Source: Variovorax sp. J2L1-78 (GTDB taxonomy: Bacteria; Pseudomonadota; Gammaproteobacteria; Burkholderiales; Burkholderiaceae_C). From it: a DNA stretch of 64,000 bases. The stretch spans positions 2,108,001 through 2,172,000 of the forward strand of contig NZ_JASZYB010000001.1 in assembly GCF_030317205.1 (NCBI RefSeq), given 5' to 3'. This document shows positions 56,067 through 64,000 of the stretch, one piece after another; position 1 is the first letter of the stretch; every line of letters starts with the position of its first letter. Made by a program: the position numbers and the translations under genes. Below the pieces are notes generated by a model. The model did no database searches. It was not told where the DNA came from and worked only from the letters and a program-made list of their open reading frames with translations.

Positions 56067-56873
56067 ATGACCTTGTCCCTCCGCACCCTCGCTCTCGCCA
56101 CCGCCTTGACGGCCGTCGGCATGGCCCACGCGCACAACGCCTGGCTGCTGCCTTCGACCACGGTGCTGTCCAAGCCCGACACCATCTCGGTCGACGCCGC
56201 CGTCTCGAACGACCTCTTCGTCGCCAACCACGCCGCGATGCGCCTGGACAACCTGCTGATCACCGCACCCGACGGCAGCACGGTCAAGCCGGAGTCGGAG
56301 GCCAAGCTCAAGCACCGCAGTGTGTTCGACGTGAACGTCGGCGCACCGGGCACCTATCGCATCGCCGTCGTCAATGCCGGCGGCTTCGCGAGCTGGAAGG
56401 ACAAGGCAACGGGCCAGCAGAAGCGCGCCCGTGGCACGCCCGAGTCGCTCGCCAAGGAGATTCCGGCCGACGCGCAGGAGGTGACGGTCACGCAATCCGT
56501 CGGCCGCATCGAAACCTTCGTGACGGTGGGCAAGCCCTCGGCACCGAAGCCGATCGGCCAGGGCCTCGAGATGGTGTCGACCGGCGGCGCGTTCACCGAC
56601 CTCGCCAAGGGCGAGAAGGCCACCTTCGCGCTGCACATCGACGGCCAGCCGGCGAAGGACCTCGAAGTGACCGTGACGGCCGGCAACACGCAGTACCGCG
56701 ATCAGTTGGCCGAAGTGAAGGTCAAGACCGACGACAAGGGCCAGTTCAGCGTGACCTGGCCCACCGCCGGCATGTACTGGATCGACGCCAGCACCAAGGA
56801 CAACAAAACGACGATGCCGCAGGCCAAGGAGCGCCGCCTGAGCTATGCGGCCACCGTGGAAGTGATGCCCTGA
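56067..56873 (+). CDS. DUF4198 periplasmic protein
   Basis: A 268-residue exported protein of the DUF4198 family. The signal peptide is MTLSLRTLALATALTAVGMA, with cleavage after AHA near residue 22. The mature part opens HNAWLLPSTTVLS, typical of this family, whose members are periplasmic beta-sandwich proteins near metal-uptake genes. A C-terminal Ig-like module (residues about 170-268) contains VTVTAGNTQYRDQLAEVKVK and WPTAGMYWIDAS. A metal- or substrate-binding part in the iron operon is plausible. It lies 34 bases after the DUF2271 gene and 11 bases before apbE. Confidence 0.82.
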   Translation: MTLSLRTLALATALTAVGMAHAHNAWLLPSTTVLSKPDTISVDAAVSNDLFVANHAAMRLDNLLITAPDGSTVKPESEAKLKHRSVFDVNVGAPGTYRIAVVNAGGFASWKDKATGQQKRARGTPESLAKEIPADAQEVTVTQSVGRIETFVTVGKPSAPKPIGQGLEMVSTGGAFTDLAKGEKATFALHIDGQPAKDLEVTVTAGNTQYRDQLAEVKVKTDDKGQFSVTWPTAGMYWIDASTKDNKTTMPQAKERRLSYAATVEVMP

Positions 56874-56884
56874 GCCCAGAAACG

Positions 56885-57910
56885 GTGAGCGCGCAGGTGC
56901 GCCCCTCCTTCGCTACCTGGCGCGCCGGCGGCTATGCGAACGTGGCCATGCCGCGCGTGGCTGACCCTTCGCGCCTCCAGTCGCTGGCCGGCCGCACCAT
57001 GGGCACCACCTGGTCGCTCCGGTTCGACAACCCGTCGATGCAGCCGCACGATGCGGTCCGCGCCGCCGTGACCGATGCGCTCGACCGGGTGGTTGCGCAG
57101 ATGAGCACCTGGGAGCCGACGTCCGACATCAGCCGCTACAACGCAGCCGAAGCCGGCACCCGCCATGCCCTGCCCGCGGCGTTCGCGCAAGTGCTGGCCT
57201 GTGCGCTGCATTGGGCCGAGGCGAGCGGCGGTGCCGTCGACCCGACGGTCGGCCCGCTGGTCGCGCTGTGGGGTTTCGGCGCCCAGGCCGGGCCGGACCA
57301 TCACCGTCGCCCGCCCTCGGCGGCGGCCCTGGCCGACGCGCGCTCGCGCACCGGCTGGGAACGCCTTGCTTTCGACGCGGCCGACAAGCACCTCGCGCAA
57401 CCCGGCGGTCTGCAGCTGGATCTGTCCGGCATCGCCAAGGGCTTTGCGGTGGACCATGTGGCCGACGCGCTCATGGCGACCGGCCTGCAGAACTTCCTGA
57501 TGGAGATCGGCGGCGAACTCCGGGGCGTGGGTCGACGCCCCGACGGCCAATCCTGGCGCGTGCGGCTCGACACGCCGCTCGACACCCTGCCCCCCGTGGC
57601 GCTGACGGACCTGGCGATCGCTACGTCCGGCGACCGCTGGCATGCGCACGAGTACGACGGCCGGCGCTGGTCACACACCATCGACCCGCGCAGCGGCGAG
57701 CCGAGCGCTCACGCGCTGGCCTCGGTCACGGTGCTGCATCCGTTCTGCATGCATGCCGATGCGCTGGCGACCGCGCTCACCGTGCTCGGCCCGATCGACG
57801 GCGCCGCCTTTGCCGCACGCCACGAGGTCGCGGCGCTCTTCGTCTGCCGTGATGGCGAGGCCGGGCATCGTGCCATCGCCACGCCGGCCTGGACGGCGCG
57901 CGTTGCATGA
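56885..57910 (+). CDS. apbE: FAD:protein FMN transferase ApbE
   Basis: A 341-residue ApbE, which attaches FMN from FAD covalently to a Thr or Ser of target proteins. Conserved parts are LAGRTMGTTWSLRFDN, LDLSGIAKGFAVDHVADAL-type sequence near residues 179-196, NFLMEIGGELRGVG and SHTIDPRSGEP. The magnesium-binding Asp is in MHADALATALTVLG. No signal peptide or lipobox is visible at the GTG start (MSAQVRPSFATWRAGG), unlike many ApbE proteins that act in the periplasm. Its probable substrate is the DUF2271 protein encoded in the same operon. Confidence 0.9.
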   Translation: MSAQVRPSFATWRAGGYANVAMPRVADPSRLQSLAGRTMGTTWSLRFDNPSMQPHDAVRAAVTDALDRVVAQMSTWEPTSDISRYNAAEAGTRHALPAAFAQVLACALHWAEASGGAVDPTVGPLVALWGFGAQAGPDHHRRPPSAAALADARSRTGWERLAFDAADKHLAQPGGLQLDLSGIAKGFAVDHVADALMATGLQNFLMEIGGELRGVGRRPDGQSWRVRLDTPLDTLPPVALTDLAIATSGDRWHAHEYDGRRWSHTIDPRSGEPSAHALASVTVLHPFCMHADALATALTVLGPIDGAAFAARHEVAALFVCRDGEAGHRAIATPAWTARVA

Positions 57911-57951
57911 GCCATCTCTCGCTGCCACAACGCCCTTCGCGCCGCTGATCG

Positions 57952-59313
57952 ATGACCGAGCCTTTCCATCGCATCGGGGCTGCGGGCCTGCTGGTGCTTG
58001 CATACGTCGCCATGTGCCTGGCGATCTGGTGGCGCCAGCGCCGTCGCCACGCCGCGGCGGCGCGCGCCGCAACGGCACTGGCCGGTGACGGCGCGCAATC
58101 GCCGATGCTGGTCGTCTTCGCGACCCAGACCGGACAGGCCGAGGCAATCGCATGGCAGACCGGCCGCGCGCTGCATGCCAAGGGCACGCCGGTGCGCGTG
58201 CTCTCGCTCAACGACGTGGACGCCGAGACGCTGCGCGCCGCGCAACGTGCGCTCTTCGTGGCCAGCACCTACGGCGAAGGCGACGCCCCGGACGGCGCCA
58301 GCCTCTTCACCGAACGTTGGATGGGCGCGGCCGAGACGCTGCCGACGCTGCGCTACGCCCTGCTCGCGCTGGGCGATCGCCAGTACGACCGCTTCTGCGG
58401 CTTCGGCCGCGCACTGGATGCATGGCTGCAATCGACCGGTGCCGTGCCGGTCGCACCCCGCATCGAGGTCGACAACGGCGACCCGGCCGCGTTGGCAGAC
58501 TGGCATGCGCAATGGGGCGGTGGCGAGGCCTCCGGTGCCGGCGAAGTCATTACCGAATTCGCACCTTGGCGGCTGGTCCGGCGCGAGCTGCTCAATCCAG
58601 GCAGCGAAGGCGGCCCGGTCTACCATCTCGGCTTCCAGGCGCCGCACGGCGTCGTGCCTGACTGGCAATCCGGCGATCTGGTGCAGGTCGCGCTGGTCAA
58701 CGATCCCGCCCGGCCGCGCGACTACTCGGTCGCCTCGATCCCGTCGGATGGAGAACTGCAGCTGTTGGTGCGACAGGAGCGCCATCCCGACGGCACGCTG
58801 GGGGCGGCCTCCGGCCTGCTGACCTCCACGCTGTCGCTCGGCGATTCGGTGGCCATGCGCCTGCGCCCGCACCGCAACTTCCGACTTGACGGCAATGCCG
58901 CCCGGCCCCTGATCCTCATCGGCAACGGCACCGGCCTGGCGGGCCTGCGCGGCCACCTGCGTGCGCGTGCCGCCGCGGGGCAGCACGAGAACTGGCTGCT
59001 GTTCGGTGAGCGGAATGCGTCGCACGATTTCCTGTGCCGTGCGGAACTCGAGGCATGGCGCGACAGCAGCACGCTGCGCAGGCTGGACATGGTTTTCTCG
59101 CGCGATCAAGCCGAGCGGCTCTACGTTCAGCATCGACTTCTGCAACTGGGCGACGAATTGCGCGACTGGCTGGTGCGTGGCGCCGCCATCTACGTCTGCG
59201 GCAGCCTGCAAGGCATGGCGGCGGGCGTCGATGCGGCATTGCGCGAGTTGGCGGGCGATGCACAGATCCGCGCGCTGACCGCAGAAAGGCGGTACTGCCG
59301 GGACGTCTACTAG
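57952..59313 (+). CDS. Membrane-anchored flavodoxin/ferredoxin-NADP reductase-type flavoprotein
   Basis: A 453-residue NADPH-dependent flavoreductase. One N-terminal membrane helix (about residues 8-27) is followed by a basic stretch (RQRRRH), placing the rest in the cytoplasm. A flavodoxin domain (LVVFATQTGQAEAIAWQTGR, from residue 53) is followed by a reductase domain with FAD motif RPRDYSVASIP, NADPH motif LILIGNGTGLAGL and C-terminal YCRDVY. The order matches sulfite-reductase alpha subunits and P450 reductases. It is the likely electron source for the PepSY/DUF2271 pair, giving a cytoplasm-to-periplasm chain. It is last in the operon. Confidence 0.87.
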   Translation: MTEPFHRIGAAGLLVLAYVAMCLAIWWRQRRRHAAAARAATALAGDGAQSPMLVVFATQTGQAEAIAWQTGRALHAKGTPVRVLSLNDVDAETLRAAQRALFVASTYGEGDAPDGASLFTERWMGAAETLPTLRYALLALGDRQYDRFCGFGRALDAWLQSTGAVPVAPRIEVDNGDPAALADWHAQWGGGEASGAGEVITEFAPWRLVRRELLNPGSEGGPVYHLGFQAPHGVVPDWQSGDLVQVALVNDPARPRDYSVASIPSDGELQLLVRQERHPDGTLGAASGLLTSTLSLGDSVAMRLRPHRNFRLDGNAARPLILIGNGTGLAGLRGHLRARAAAGQHENWLLFGERNASHDFLCRAELEAWRDSSTLRRLDMVFSRDQAERLYVQHRLLQLGDELRDWLVRGAAIYVCGSLQGMAAGVDAALRELAGDAQIRALTAERRYCRDVY

Positions 59314-59369
59314 TCCCGGCTCCGTGGCGTCTTGGCAACAACACGTAAGAATCTTGAGGATTTTTATAT

Positions 59370-59388
59370 GCGAATCATTATCATTCGC
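59370..59388. promoter_or_regulatory. Fur box before the Fiu-type receptor gene
   Basis: GCGAATCATTATCATTCGC, a 19-bp palindrome (GCGAAT and ATTCGC arms around CATTATC), contains the ATCATTATC core of the Fur consensus. It lies 110 bases before the receptor ATG. Confidence 0.8.
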
Positions 59389-59498
59389 GTAGCAGGCCAT
59401 TCAGTGCCTGCCTCACCCAGCCACCGCCTCCTCGATCCGCCGATGTCGGCGCTACCGGGCGCAGCCAGTCGAGTCCAGAAAAACCTCAGAGGACCTTC

Positions 59499-61823
59499 AT
59501 GGCGTCATATATCAAAGCGCGCAAGCACGCTGCGCGTTCCACCACTCCACCCTTCGCCAGCGCAGCAGCCGCCACCTTGATCGTCATGGCCATGCCGGTC
59601 GGCGCCCAGACTGCGGCGACCAGCACGTTGAAGGAAGTGCGGGTGCAGGATTCGGTGGCGCCCGACTACAAGGCCGACACCTCCGCCAACACAAAGTTCA
59701 CGGCCCCGCTGGTCGACACGCCGCAGACGATTTCCGTCATCAAGGAGCAGGTGCTGCGCGAACAAGGCGCCACCACCCTGACCGAGGCGCTGCGCAACAC
59801 CCCCGGTGCCAGCACCTTCTTCCTGGGCGAGAACGGCAACACCAACACCGGTGACACCATCTACATGCGGGGCTTCGACAGCTCCAGCAGCATCTTCGTG
59901 GACGGCATCCGCGACCTGGGCTCTGTGTCGCGCGACACCTTCAACATCGAGCAGGTCGAAGTGGTCAAGGGTCCGGCCGGCACCGACGTCGGCCGCACGT
60001 CGCCGACGGGCTACATCAACATGATCACCAAGAAGCCCAGCCTGGAAGACAGCTTCAACGGATCGCTGGGCTTCGGCAGCGCGAACTTCAAGCGCGGCAG
60101 CGTCGACTGGAACAAGTCGCTCAGCGGCGAGAACGGCATCGGCGCAGCCTTCCGGCTCAATGCGGTGGTCGACGACTCCGACGTCGCCGGGCGCGACGTG
60201 GTGAAGAACAAGCGCTCGGCGATTGCGCCGTCGCTCGCCTTCGGGCTCAACAGCCCGACCCGCGTCTATCTCGACTACGTGCATGTCGACCAGGACAACA
60301 TCCCGGATGGCGGCGTGCCCACCATCGGACTGCCCGGCTTCGCGAGTCCGGACGCCCGACGCGGATTCCTCAGCACGGCCGCGCGTGTCGATTCCAGCAA
60401 CTACTACGGCACCACCTCCGACTTCGACAAGGTCAAGTCGGACATGTTCACCGCGCGTTTCGAGCACGACCTGACACCCAACGTGACGTTGCGCAACACC
60501 ACCCGCTACGCCAAGACGTCGCAGGATTACATGCTGACGGCCTTCATGGGCACCTCCGCCAACATCGTGACGCCGAGCGCCGCCAACCCGGCCGGCTGGA
60601 CCCTGGCGCGAAGCAACCCGACGAACAAGGACCAGGTCAACAAGATCTTCACCAACCAGACCAACGTCAGCGCAAAGTTCAACACCGGCAGCGTCGGCCA
60701 CTCGCTCAACGCAGGCGTCGAGCTGATGCGCGAAGAGCAGGACAGCTACGGCTACTACGGCATCAACGCGCTCGGCAACGGCGTCGCGGTCGGAAGCGGC
60801 AGCTGGCCGGCCGCCAATCTGTACAACCCGAACCCGAACGTCACCGGCTACAACCGCATCCGCAACGGCGCAGACAGCAAGGGCACGACCGATACGGTGG
60901 GCATGTACGTGTTCGACACGCTCAAGTTCAACGAGCAGTGGCAACTGACTGGCGGCCTGCGCGTCGACCACTACAGCACCGACTACCTCGCGGGCACGCG
61001 TTCGACCGCGACCAGCAATCCGACGCTGCCTGTCGGCACGCTGGTGTCGACGTCGCTCAGCACGTCCGACAACCTGGTGACAGGGAAGCTCGGCCTGGTC
61101 TACAAGCCCGCGGAGAACGGTAGCATCTATGCGGCCTACGGCACCGCCGCGCAACCACCGGGCGGCGCCAACTTCGCGCTCAGCACCTCGGCCAACAGCG
61201 CCGCGAACGTGAACTACGAGCCGCAGAAGGCCAAGACGGCGGAAGTCGGCACCAAGTGGGACCTGCTCGACAAGAAGCTCGCGCTCACCGCGGCGCTCTA
61301 TCGCACCGAGGTCGAGAACGAGGTGGTGCAGGACCCGACCAACACGGCGGTCTACTACCAGACGGGCAAGAAGCGCGTCCAGGGCGTCGAGCTCGGCCTC
61401 GCCGGCGCCATCACGCCGAACTGGGGCGCCAGCGCCGGCTTCACCACCATGAACGCCACCGTGCTCAGCGGCCCTCCGGTTTCCGCCGATGGGAGTGCCG
61501 CGCTGGTCTACACGCCGAGGCGCGCATTCACCTCGTGGACGACCTACCGGTTGCCGTTCGGCCTGACCGTCGGTGCCGGTGCGCGTTACACGGGCGCGAT
61601 CAAGCGCGGCACGGACGGCGCCGTCGGGACGCCAGCGCAGATCGATTCCTACTGGGTCGTCGACGCCATGGCCACGTACCGCGTGAACGAGAACTTCGAC
61701 CTGCAGTTCAATGTCTACAACGTGCTCGACAAGGACTACGTGGCAGCGATCAACAAGAGTGGCTACCGCTACACGCCGGGCGCGCCGCGCACGTTCCGGC
61801 TCACCGCCAACTTCGCGTTCTGA
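59499..61823 (+). CDS. fiu: TonB-dependent catecholate siderophore receptor (Fiu type)
   Basis: A 774-residue outer-membrane receptor. The signal peptide ends near GAQ (residue 37). The TonB box region is [10 protein letters not shown]. The plug domain contains [20 protein letters not shown] and [20 protein letters not shown], and a 22-strand barrel ends with Phe in FRLTANFAF. The plug resembles E. coli Fiu and related catecholate receptors. AGAGGA precedes the ATG at 59499. A Fur box lies upstream and a terminator downstream. piuC follows, as in many fiu/piuA loci. The specific siderophore is unknown. Confidence 0.88.
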   Translation: MASYIKARKHAARSTTPPFASAAAATLIVMAMPVGAQTAATSTLKEVRVQDSVAPDYKADTSANTKFTAPLVDTPQTISVIKEQVLREQGATTLTEALRNTPGASTFFLGENGNTNTGDTIYMRGFDSSSSIFVDGIRDLGSVSRDTFNIEQVEVVKGPAGTDVGRTSPTGYINMITKKPSLEDSFNGSLGFGSANFKRGSVDWNKSLSGENGIGAAFRLNAVVDDSDVAGRDVVKNKRSAIAPSLAFGLNSPTRVYLDYVHVDQDNIPDGGVPTIGLPGFASPDARRGFLSTAARVDSSNYYGTTSDFDKVKSDMFTARFEHDLTPNVTLRNTTRYAKTSQDYMLTAFMGTSANIVTPSAANPAGWTLARSNPTNKDQVNKIFTNQTNVSAKFNTGSVGHSLNAGVELMREEQDSYGYYGINALGNGVAVGSGSWPAANLYNPNPNVTGYNRIRNGADSKGTTDTVGMYVFDTLKFNEQWQLTGGLRVDHYSTDYLAGTRSTATSNPTLPVGTLVSTSLSTSDNLVTGKLGLVYKPAENGSIYAAYGTAAQPPGGANFALSTSANSAANVNYEPQKAKTAEVGTKWDLLDKKLALTAALYRTEVENEVVQDPTNTAVYYQTGKKRVQGVELGLAGAITPNWGASAGFTTMNATVLSGPPVSADGSAALVYTPRRAFTSWTTYRLPFGLTVGAGARYTGAIKRGTDGAVGTPAQIDSYWVVDAMATYRVNENFDLQFNVYNVLDKDYVAAINKSGYRYTPGAPRTFRLTANFAF

Positions 61824-61862
61824 CGCGCCTCAAGGCGCGGCGGCAGCTGCGCTGCAATACTG

Positions 61863-61889
61863 AGCCCCGGCCCCATGCCGGGGCTTTTT
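61863..61889 (+). terminator. Intrinsic terminator between the receptor gene and piuC
   Basis: AGCCCCGGC (61863-61871) pairs with GCCGGGGCT (61877-61885), followed by TTTT. It lies 40 bases after the receptor stop and may reduce piuC expression relative to the receptor. Confidence 0.82.
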
Positions 61890-61909
61890 CACTGGAGCAG
61901 ACCCCCAAG

Positions 61910-62590
61910 ATGATGCTGCATGTCCCCCACGTTCTGAGTGCAGATGAAGTGCACGCCCTGCGCGCCGCCCTGGACGCCGCTGACTGGGTCGACGGGCGCG
62001 AGACCGTTGGCCCCCAAGGCGCGCAGGTCAAGCACAACCGCCAACTGCCCGAGCATTCACCGATCGCCCGGGAGCTGGGAAAACAAGTGCTGGCGGCCGT
62101 GGCGCGCCACCCGCTTTTCTTTTCGGCGGCACTGCCGCTGCGATTCGTGCCGCCGCTCTTCAACAGCTATCAAGGTGGCGAGCACTACGGGCTCCACGTC
62201 GACGGGGCCGTGCGGCGCCTGCCCGACGGTGACGCCACGTTGCGCACCGACCTCTCCTGCACGCTCTTCCTCTGCGACCCGGACGACTACGACGGCGGCG
62301 ACCTGGAAGTGGTCGACACCTACGGCACGCACGAGGTCAAGCTGCCGGCCGGCGACCTGATCCTGTATCCCTCGAGCAGCCTGCACCGGGTGCACCCTGT
62401 CACCCGCGGCGCGCGAATCTGCTCTTTCTTTTGGCTGCAAAGCATGATCCGGGACGACCAGCGGCGGGGCATGCTCTTCGAGCTCGACCAGTCGATCCAG
62501 AAATTGAGAGGCCGACTCGGCGACACCGAAGAGACGGTGGCGCTCACAGGCCACTACCACAACCTCCTGCGGATGTGGTCCGAGGTGTAA
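61910..62590 (+). CDS. piuC: Fe(2+)-dependent dioxygenase PiuC (PKHD-type hydroxylase)
   Basis: A 226-residue 2-oxoglutarate/Fe(II) oxygenase. The iron ligands are His96 and Asp98 ([10 protein letters not shown]) and His159 ([10 protein letters not shown]), with Arg169 a likely 2-oxoglutarate contact. The N-terminus [20 protein letters not shown] is standard for the PKHD/PiuC family. Either of two adjacent ATGs (61910, 61913) can serve as start. It is the usual companion of Fiu/PiuA-type receptors. Its substrate in iron uptake is not known. GGAG at 61893-61896 is the ribosome site. Confidence 0.92.
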   Translation: MMLHVPHVLSADEVHALRAALDAADWVDGRETVGPQGAQVKHNRQLPEHSPIARELGKQVLAAVARHPLFFSAALPLRFVPPLFNSYQGGEHYGLHVDGAVRRLPDGDATLRTDLSCTLFLCDPDDYDGGDLEVVDTYGTHEVKLPAGDLILYPSSSLHRVHPVTRGARICSFFWLQSMIRDDQRRGMLFELDQSIQKLRGRLGDTEETVALTGHYHNLLRMWSEV

Positions 62591-62631
62591 TCCACATGAC
62601 CGACCGGGCGTCAAGGGCAAGGCCATAGTGA

Positions 62632-62661
62632 TTGCAAATGCGACAAATTCGTATTTATAAT
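62632..62661 (+). promoter_or_regulatory. bfd promoter overlapped by a Fur-box-like palindrome
   Basis: A -35 TTGCAA (62632-62637) and a perfect -10 TATAAT (62656-62661) are 18 bases apart. Between them lies a palindrome of AAATGCGA (62636-62643), five bases, and TCGTATTT (62649-62656). A repressor bound there would block RNA polymerase. The match to the Fur consensus is moderate. Confidence 0.68.
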
Positions 62662-62701
62662 CGTCCATCTTCAATCAGCCAGCCAAAGCGCCTTCACCAC
62701 C

Positions 62702-62974
62702 ATGATCGTCTGCGTGTGCCGCCGAGTGTCCGACCGGGAAATCGCCCGCCATGCGCGCGCCGGCATGACTTTCGACGAAGTGCAGTTCGAGCTGGGGGTC
62801 GCCACGCAATGTGGCCAATGCGAGGGATGCGCCCGCGACGTCGTCGCACAGTGCAGCGCTTCGCACCCTGTCGCGGCACTCAACCGCGGCGACGGGACCC
62901 GGGCCATCCAGCTTGCCACTTCGATCCAGGAGAGCAACGCATGGAATTCCTCACGGCACTCGCTGGCAGCCTGA
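62702..62974 (+). CDS. bfd: Bacterioferritin-associated ferredoxin
   Basis: A 90-residue [2Fe-2S] protein that reduces bacterioferritin to release stored iron. The cluster ligands are Cys4 and Cys6 ([10 protein letters not shown]) and Cys37 and Cys40 (TQCGQC), with additional Cys43 and Cys51. The last 30 residues (from about 60) go beyond the usual 64-residue E. coli length and look unconserved. The final 34 bases overlap a 24-codon frame for a membrane microprotein. It lies under a probable Fur-controlled promoter. Confidence 0.92.
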   Translation: MIVCVCRRVSDREIARHARAGMTFDEVQFELGVATQCGQCEGCARDVVAQCSASHPVAALNRGDGTRAIQLATSIQESNAWNSSRHSLAA

Positions 62975-63015
62975 TCTTCGTCGCCGGCTCGGTCTGGTGG
63001 ATCTTTCGCAAATAG
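62941..63015 (+). CDS. Candidate 24-residue single-helix membrane microprotein
   Basis: A short frame beginning ATG at 62941, preceded by AGGAG at a spacing of about 8 bases. It encodes [17 protein letters not shown] followed by VWWIFRK and a TAG stop. The product would be one membrane helix with a basic C-terminal end. It overlaps the 3' end of bfd by 34 bases and lies before tonB. I do not recognise a family. The good ribosome site and the hydrophobic pattern support translation, but a chance frame remains possible. Confidence 0.5.
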   Translation: MEFLTALAGSLIFVAGSVWWIFRK

Positions 63016-63075
63016 ACAGCGGTTTAAGCTGCAAGTAGGGTGTGCCTTCGGCATGCTCTGATCGATGGGTAAATC

Positions 63076-63774
63076 GTGTCCGACCGCTTTTCTTCGTCTC
63101 CTCCCAGCACGCTGGGCCTGTCCCGCAATGCGGTGATCGCCGGCAGTGTGGTGCTGTTCCACGTGGCTGCGCTCTGGGCGCTGCAGAGCGGGCTGATCCG
63201 CAAGGCCGCCGAGGTGGTGATTCCCGTGGAAATCCTGAGCGAGTTCATCGAACCGCCCAAGCCCAAGGATCCGCCACCACCGCCCCCTCCCCCGCCGCCG
63301 GCCCCCAAGCCCAAGGAAATCCGGACGCCGCCACCGCCGCGTCCGATGGCCATTCGGACACCGGCGCCCGCCCCCAACGCGCCCACGGGCGTGGTCGAGC
63401 CGCAACCACCTGCACCGCCACTCGCCCCGCCGGCTCCGCCAGCGCCACCCGCGCCCCCATCCCCGCCGCCGGCTCCGCCGGCGCCACCGGCCGTTCAGCT
63501 CCCGTCTTCCAACGCCGACTACCTGAACAACCCGAAACCGGTGTACCCCGCCATGAGCAAGCGGCTGGGCGAACAGGGCAAGACGATCGTTCGCGTGCTG
63601 ATCGGCGTTGACGGGCTGCCGAAAAGCGCCTCGATCCGCGAATCGAGTGGCTACGAACGCCTCGACGAGGCAGCACGCACCGCCGTGATGAGCTGGCGCT
63701 ACGTACCGGGCAAACGCAATGGGGTCGTTGAACCGATGGAGTTCAACGTGCCGATCAACTGGGTTCTCAACTAA
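63076..63774 (+). CDS. tonB: Energy transducer TonB
   Basis: A 232-residue TonB. The N-terminal membrane anchor (about residues 17-38, NAVIAGSVVLFHVAALWALQ) contains the key His (His29) for contact with ExbB/ExbD. A long proline-rich spacer (about residues 59-143) bridges the periplasm. The C-terminal domain starts at NNPKPVYPAMSKRLGEQGKT and ends INWVLN. The start is GTG at 63076. It energises the Fiu-type receptor upstream. exbB follows after 19 bases. Confidence 0.95.
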   Translation: MSDRFSSSPPSTLGLSRNAVIAGSVVLFHVAALWALQSGLIRKAAEVVIPVEILSEFIEPPKPKDPPPPPPPPPPAPKPKEIRTPPPPRPMAIRTPAPAPNAPTGVVEPQPPAPPLAPPAPPAPPAPPSPPPAPPAPPAVQLPSSNADYLNNPKPVYPAMSKRLGEQGKTIVRVLIGVDGLPKSASIRESSGYERLDEAARTAVMSWRYVPGKRNGVVEPMEFNVPINWVLN

Positions 63775-63793
63775 TTTTCTGGAGCAGTTTCGT

Positions 63794-64000
63794 ATGGATT
63801 CCCACTTTGGCCTGATGAACCTATGGAGTCAGGGCGACTTCGTCACCAAGGCCGTCGCCGTGCTGTTGATCGGCATGTCGCTCGCGTCCTGGATCGTGAT
63901 CTTCATCAAGGCGCTGGACGTCATCAAGTACAAGCGTCTGGCGAAGCACTCGCAGGATTTCTGGCACAGCGAGGACTTCGCCACCGCCCTGAACAAGCTC
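63794..64000 (+). CDS. exbB: Biopolymer transport protein ExbB, partial
   Basis: The first 69 residues of an ExbB/TolQ-type proton channel protein, cut by the right edge. It begins MDSHFGLMNLWSQGDFVTKA and shows the first membrane helix (VAVLLIGMSLASWIVIFIKA). GGAG lies 9 bases before the ATG. With TonB directly upstream and an expected exbD beyond the edge, it forms the energy complex for outer-membrane iron import. Confidence 0.9.
   Translation, partial: MDSHFGLMNLWSQGDFVTKAVAVLLIGMSLASWIVIFIKALDVIKYKRLAKHSQDFWHSEDFATALNKL

Noticed and set aside
59368..59580. Frame MRIIIIRVAGHSVPAS between the flavoreductase and receptor genes
   Set aside because: The ATG lies inside the Fur box, no ribosome site precedes it, and the product is low-complexity and overlaps the receptor start.

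Overview
The window is GC-rich chromosomal DNA of a betaproteobacterium, most likely a Comamonadaceae member close to Variovorax. This rests on the gene families present (several Liv-type ABC, TRAP and Bug/TctC solute systems), on the DUF3348-DUF802-OmpA-DUF2894 operon familiar from Burkholderiales, and on the rpsF-priB-rpsR-rplI-dnaB order. No phage, transposase, CRISPR array, rRNA or tRNA was seen.

Layout. 1-4862: a Liv-type ABC importer (cut at the left edge) with a metal-dependent amidohydrolase and a divergent LysR regulator. 4863-5276: arfB. 5391-9428: four tightly coupled genes encoding a MotA/ExbB-like channel protein with a very long cytoplasmic tail, a MotB/OmpA-like partner and two unknown-function proteins. 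9447-19271: a TetR-controlled module with enoyl-CoA hydratase and thiolase on one strand, and a complete Liv ABC importer plus acyl-CoA ligase on the other. It probably imports, activates and beta-oxidises a carboxylic acid. A 217-bp palindromic element sits inside this operon. 19301-20677: bdcA/bdcR. 20719-28184: a LysR-headed catabolic cluster (cupin, DUF1445, TRAP transporter, DUF2848, amidase). 28226-32309: clpB with a coupled small membrane protein, then a Bug-type binding protein.

32315-40011: threonine and molybdenum-cofactor genes (alaA, hom, thrC, mobB, moeA, moaD, moaE), with a DapA-like gene inserted on the opposite strand between moaD and moaE. 40079-44333: Mth938-like protein, bcp, PIN-PhoH ATPase, a VOC protein and a WYL regulator. 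44327-47368: dnaB, rplI, rpsR, priB, rpsF. 47496-51605: an unknown gene, then ppsA divergent from its kinase/phosphotransferase. 51667-54642: ahpF/ahpC with an OxyR-like operator, and bfr.

54786-64000 is an iron island with three Fur-box-like palindromes. It holds PepSY, DUF2271, DUF4198, ApbE and a membrane flavoreductase, then a Fiu-type receptor, piuC, bfd, a 24-codon membrane microprotein candidate, tonB and exbB. The DUF2271 protein carries a T-G-A-T sequence resembling the ApbE flavinylation motif, which suggests a periplasmic flavin-based ferric reduction chain coupled to catecholate siderophore uptake.

The best candidates for under-described biology are the ZorAB-like motor operon and the flavinylated iron-reduction cluster. 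Several very long antisense frames (for example 4863-8150 minus and 47685-51605 plus) are GC artefacts apart from the real genes at their ends.
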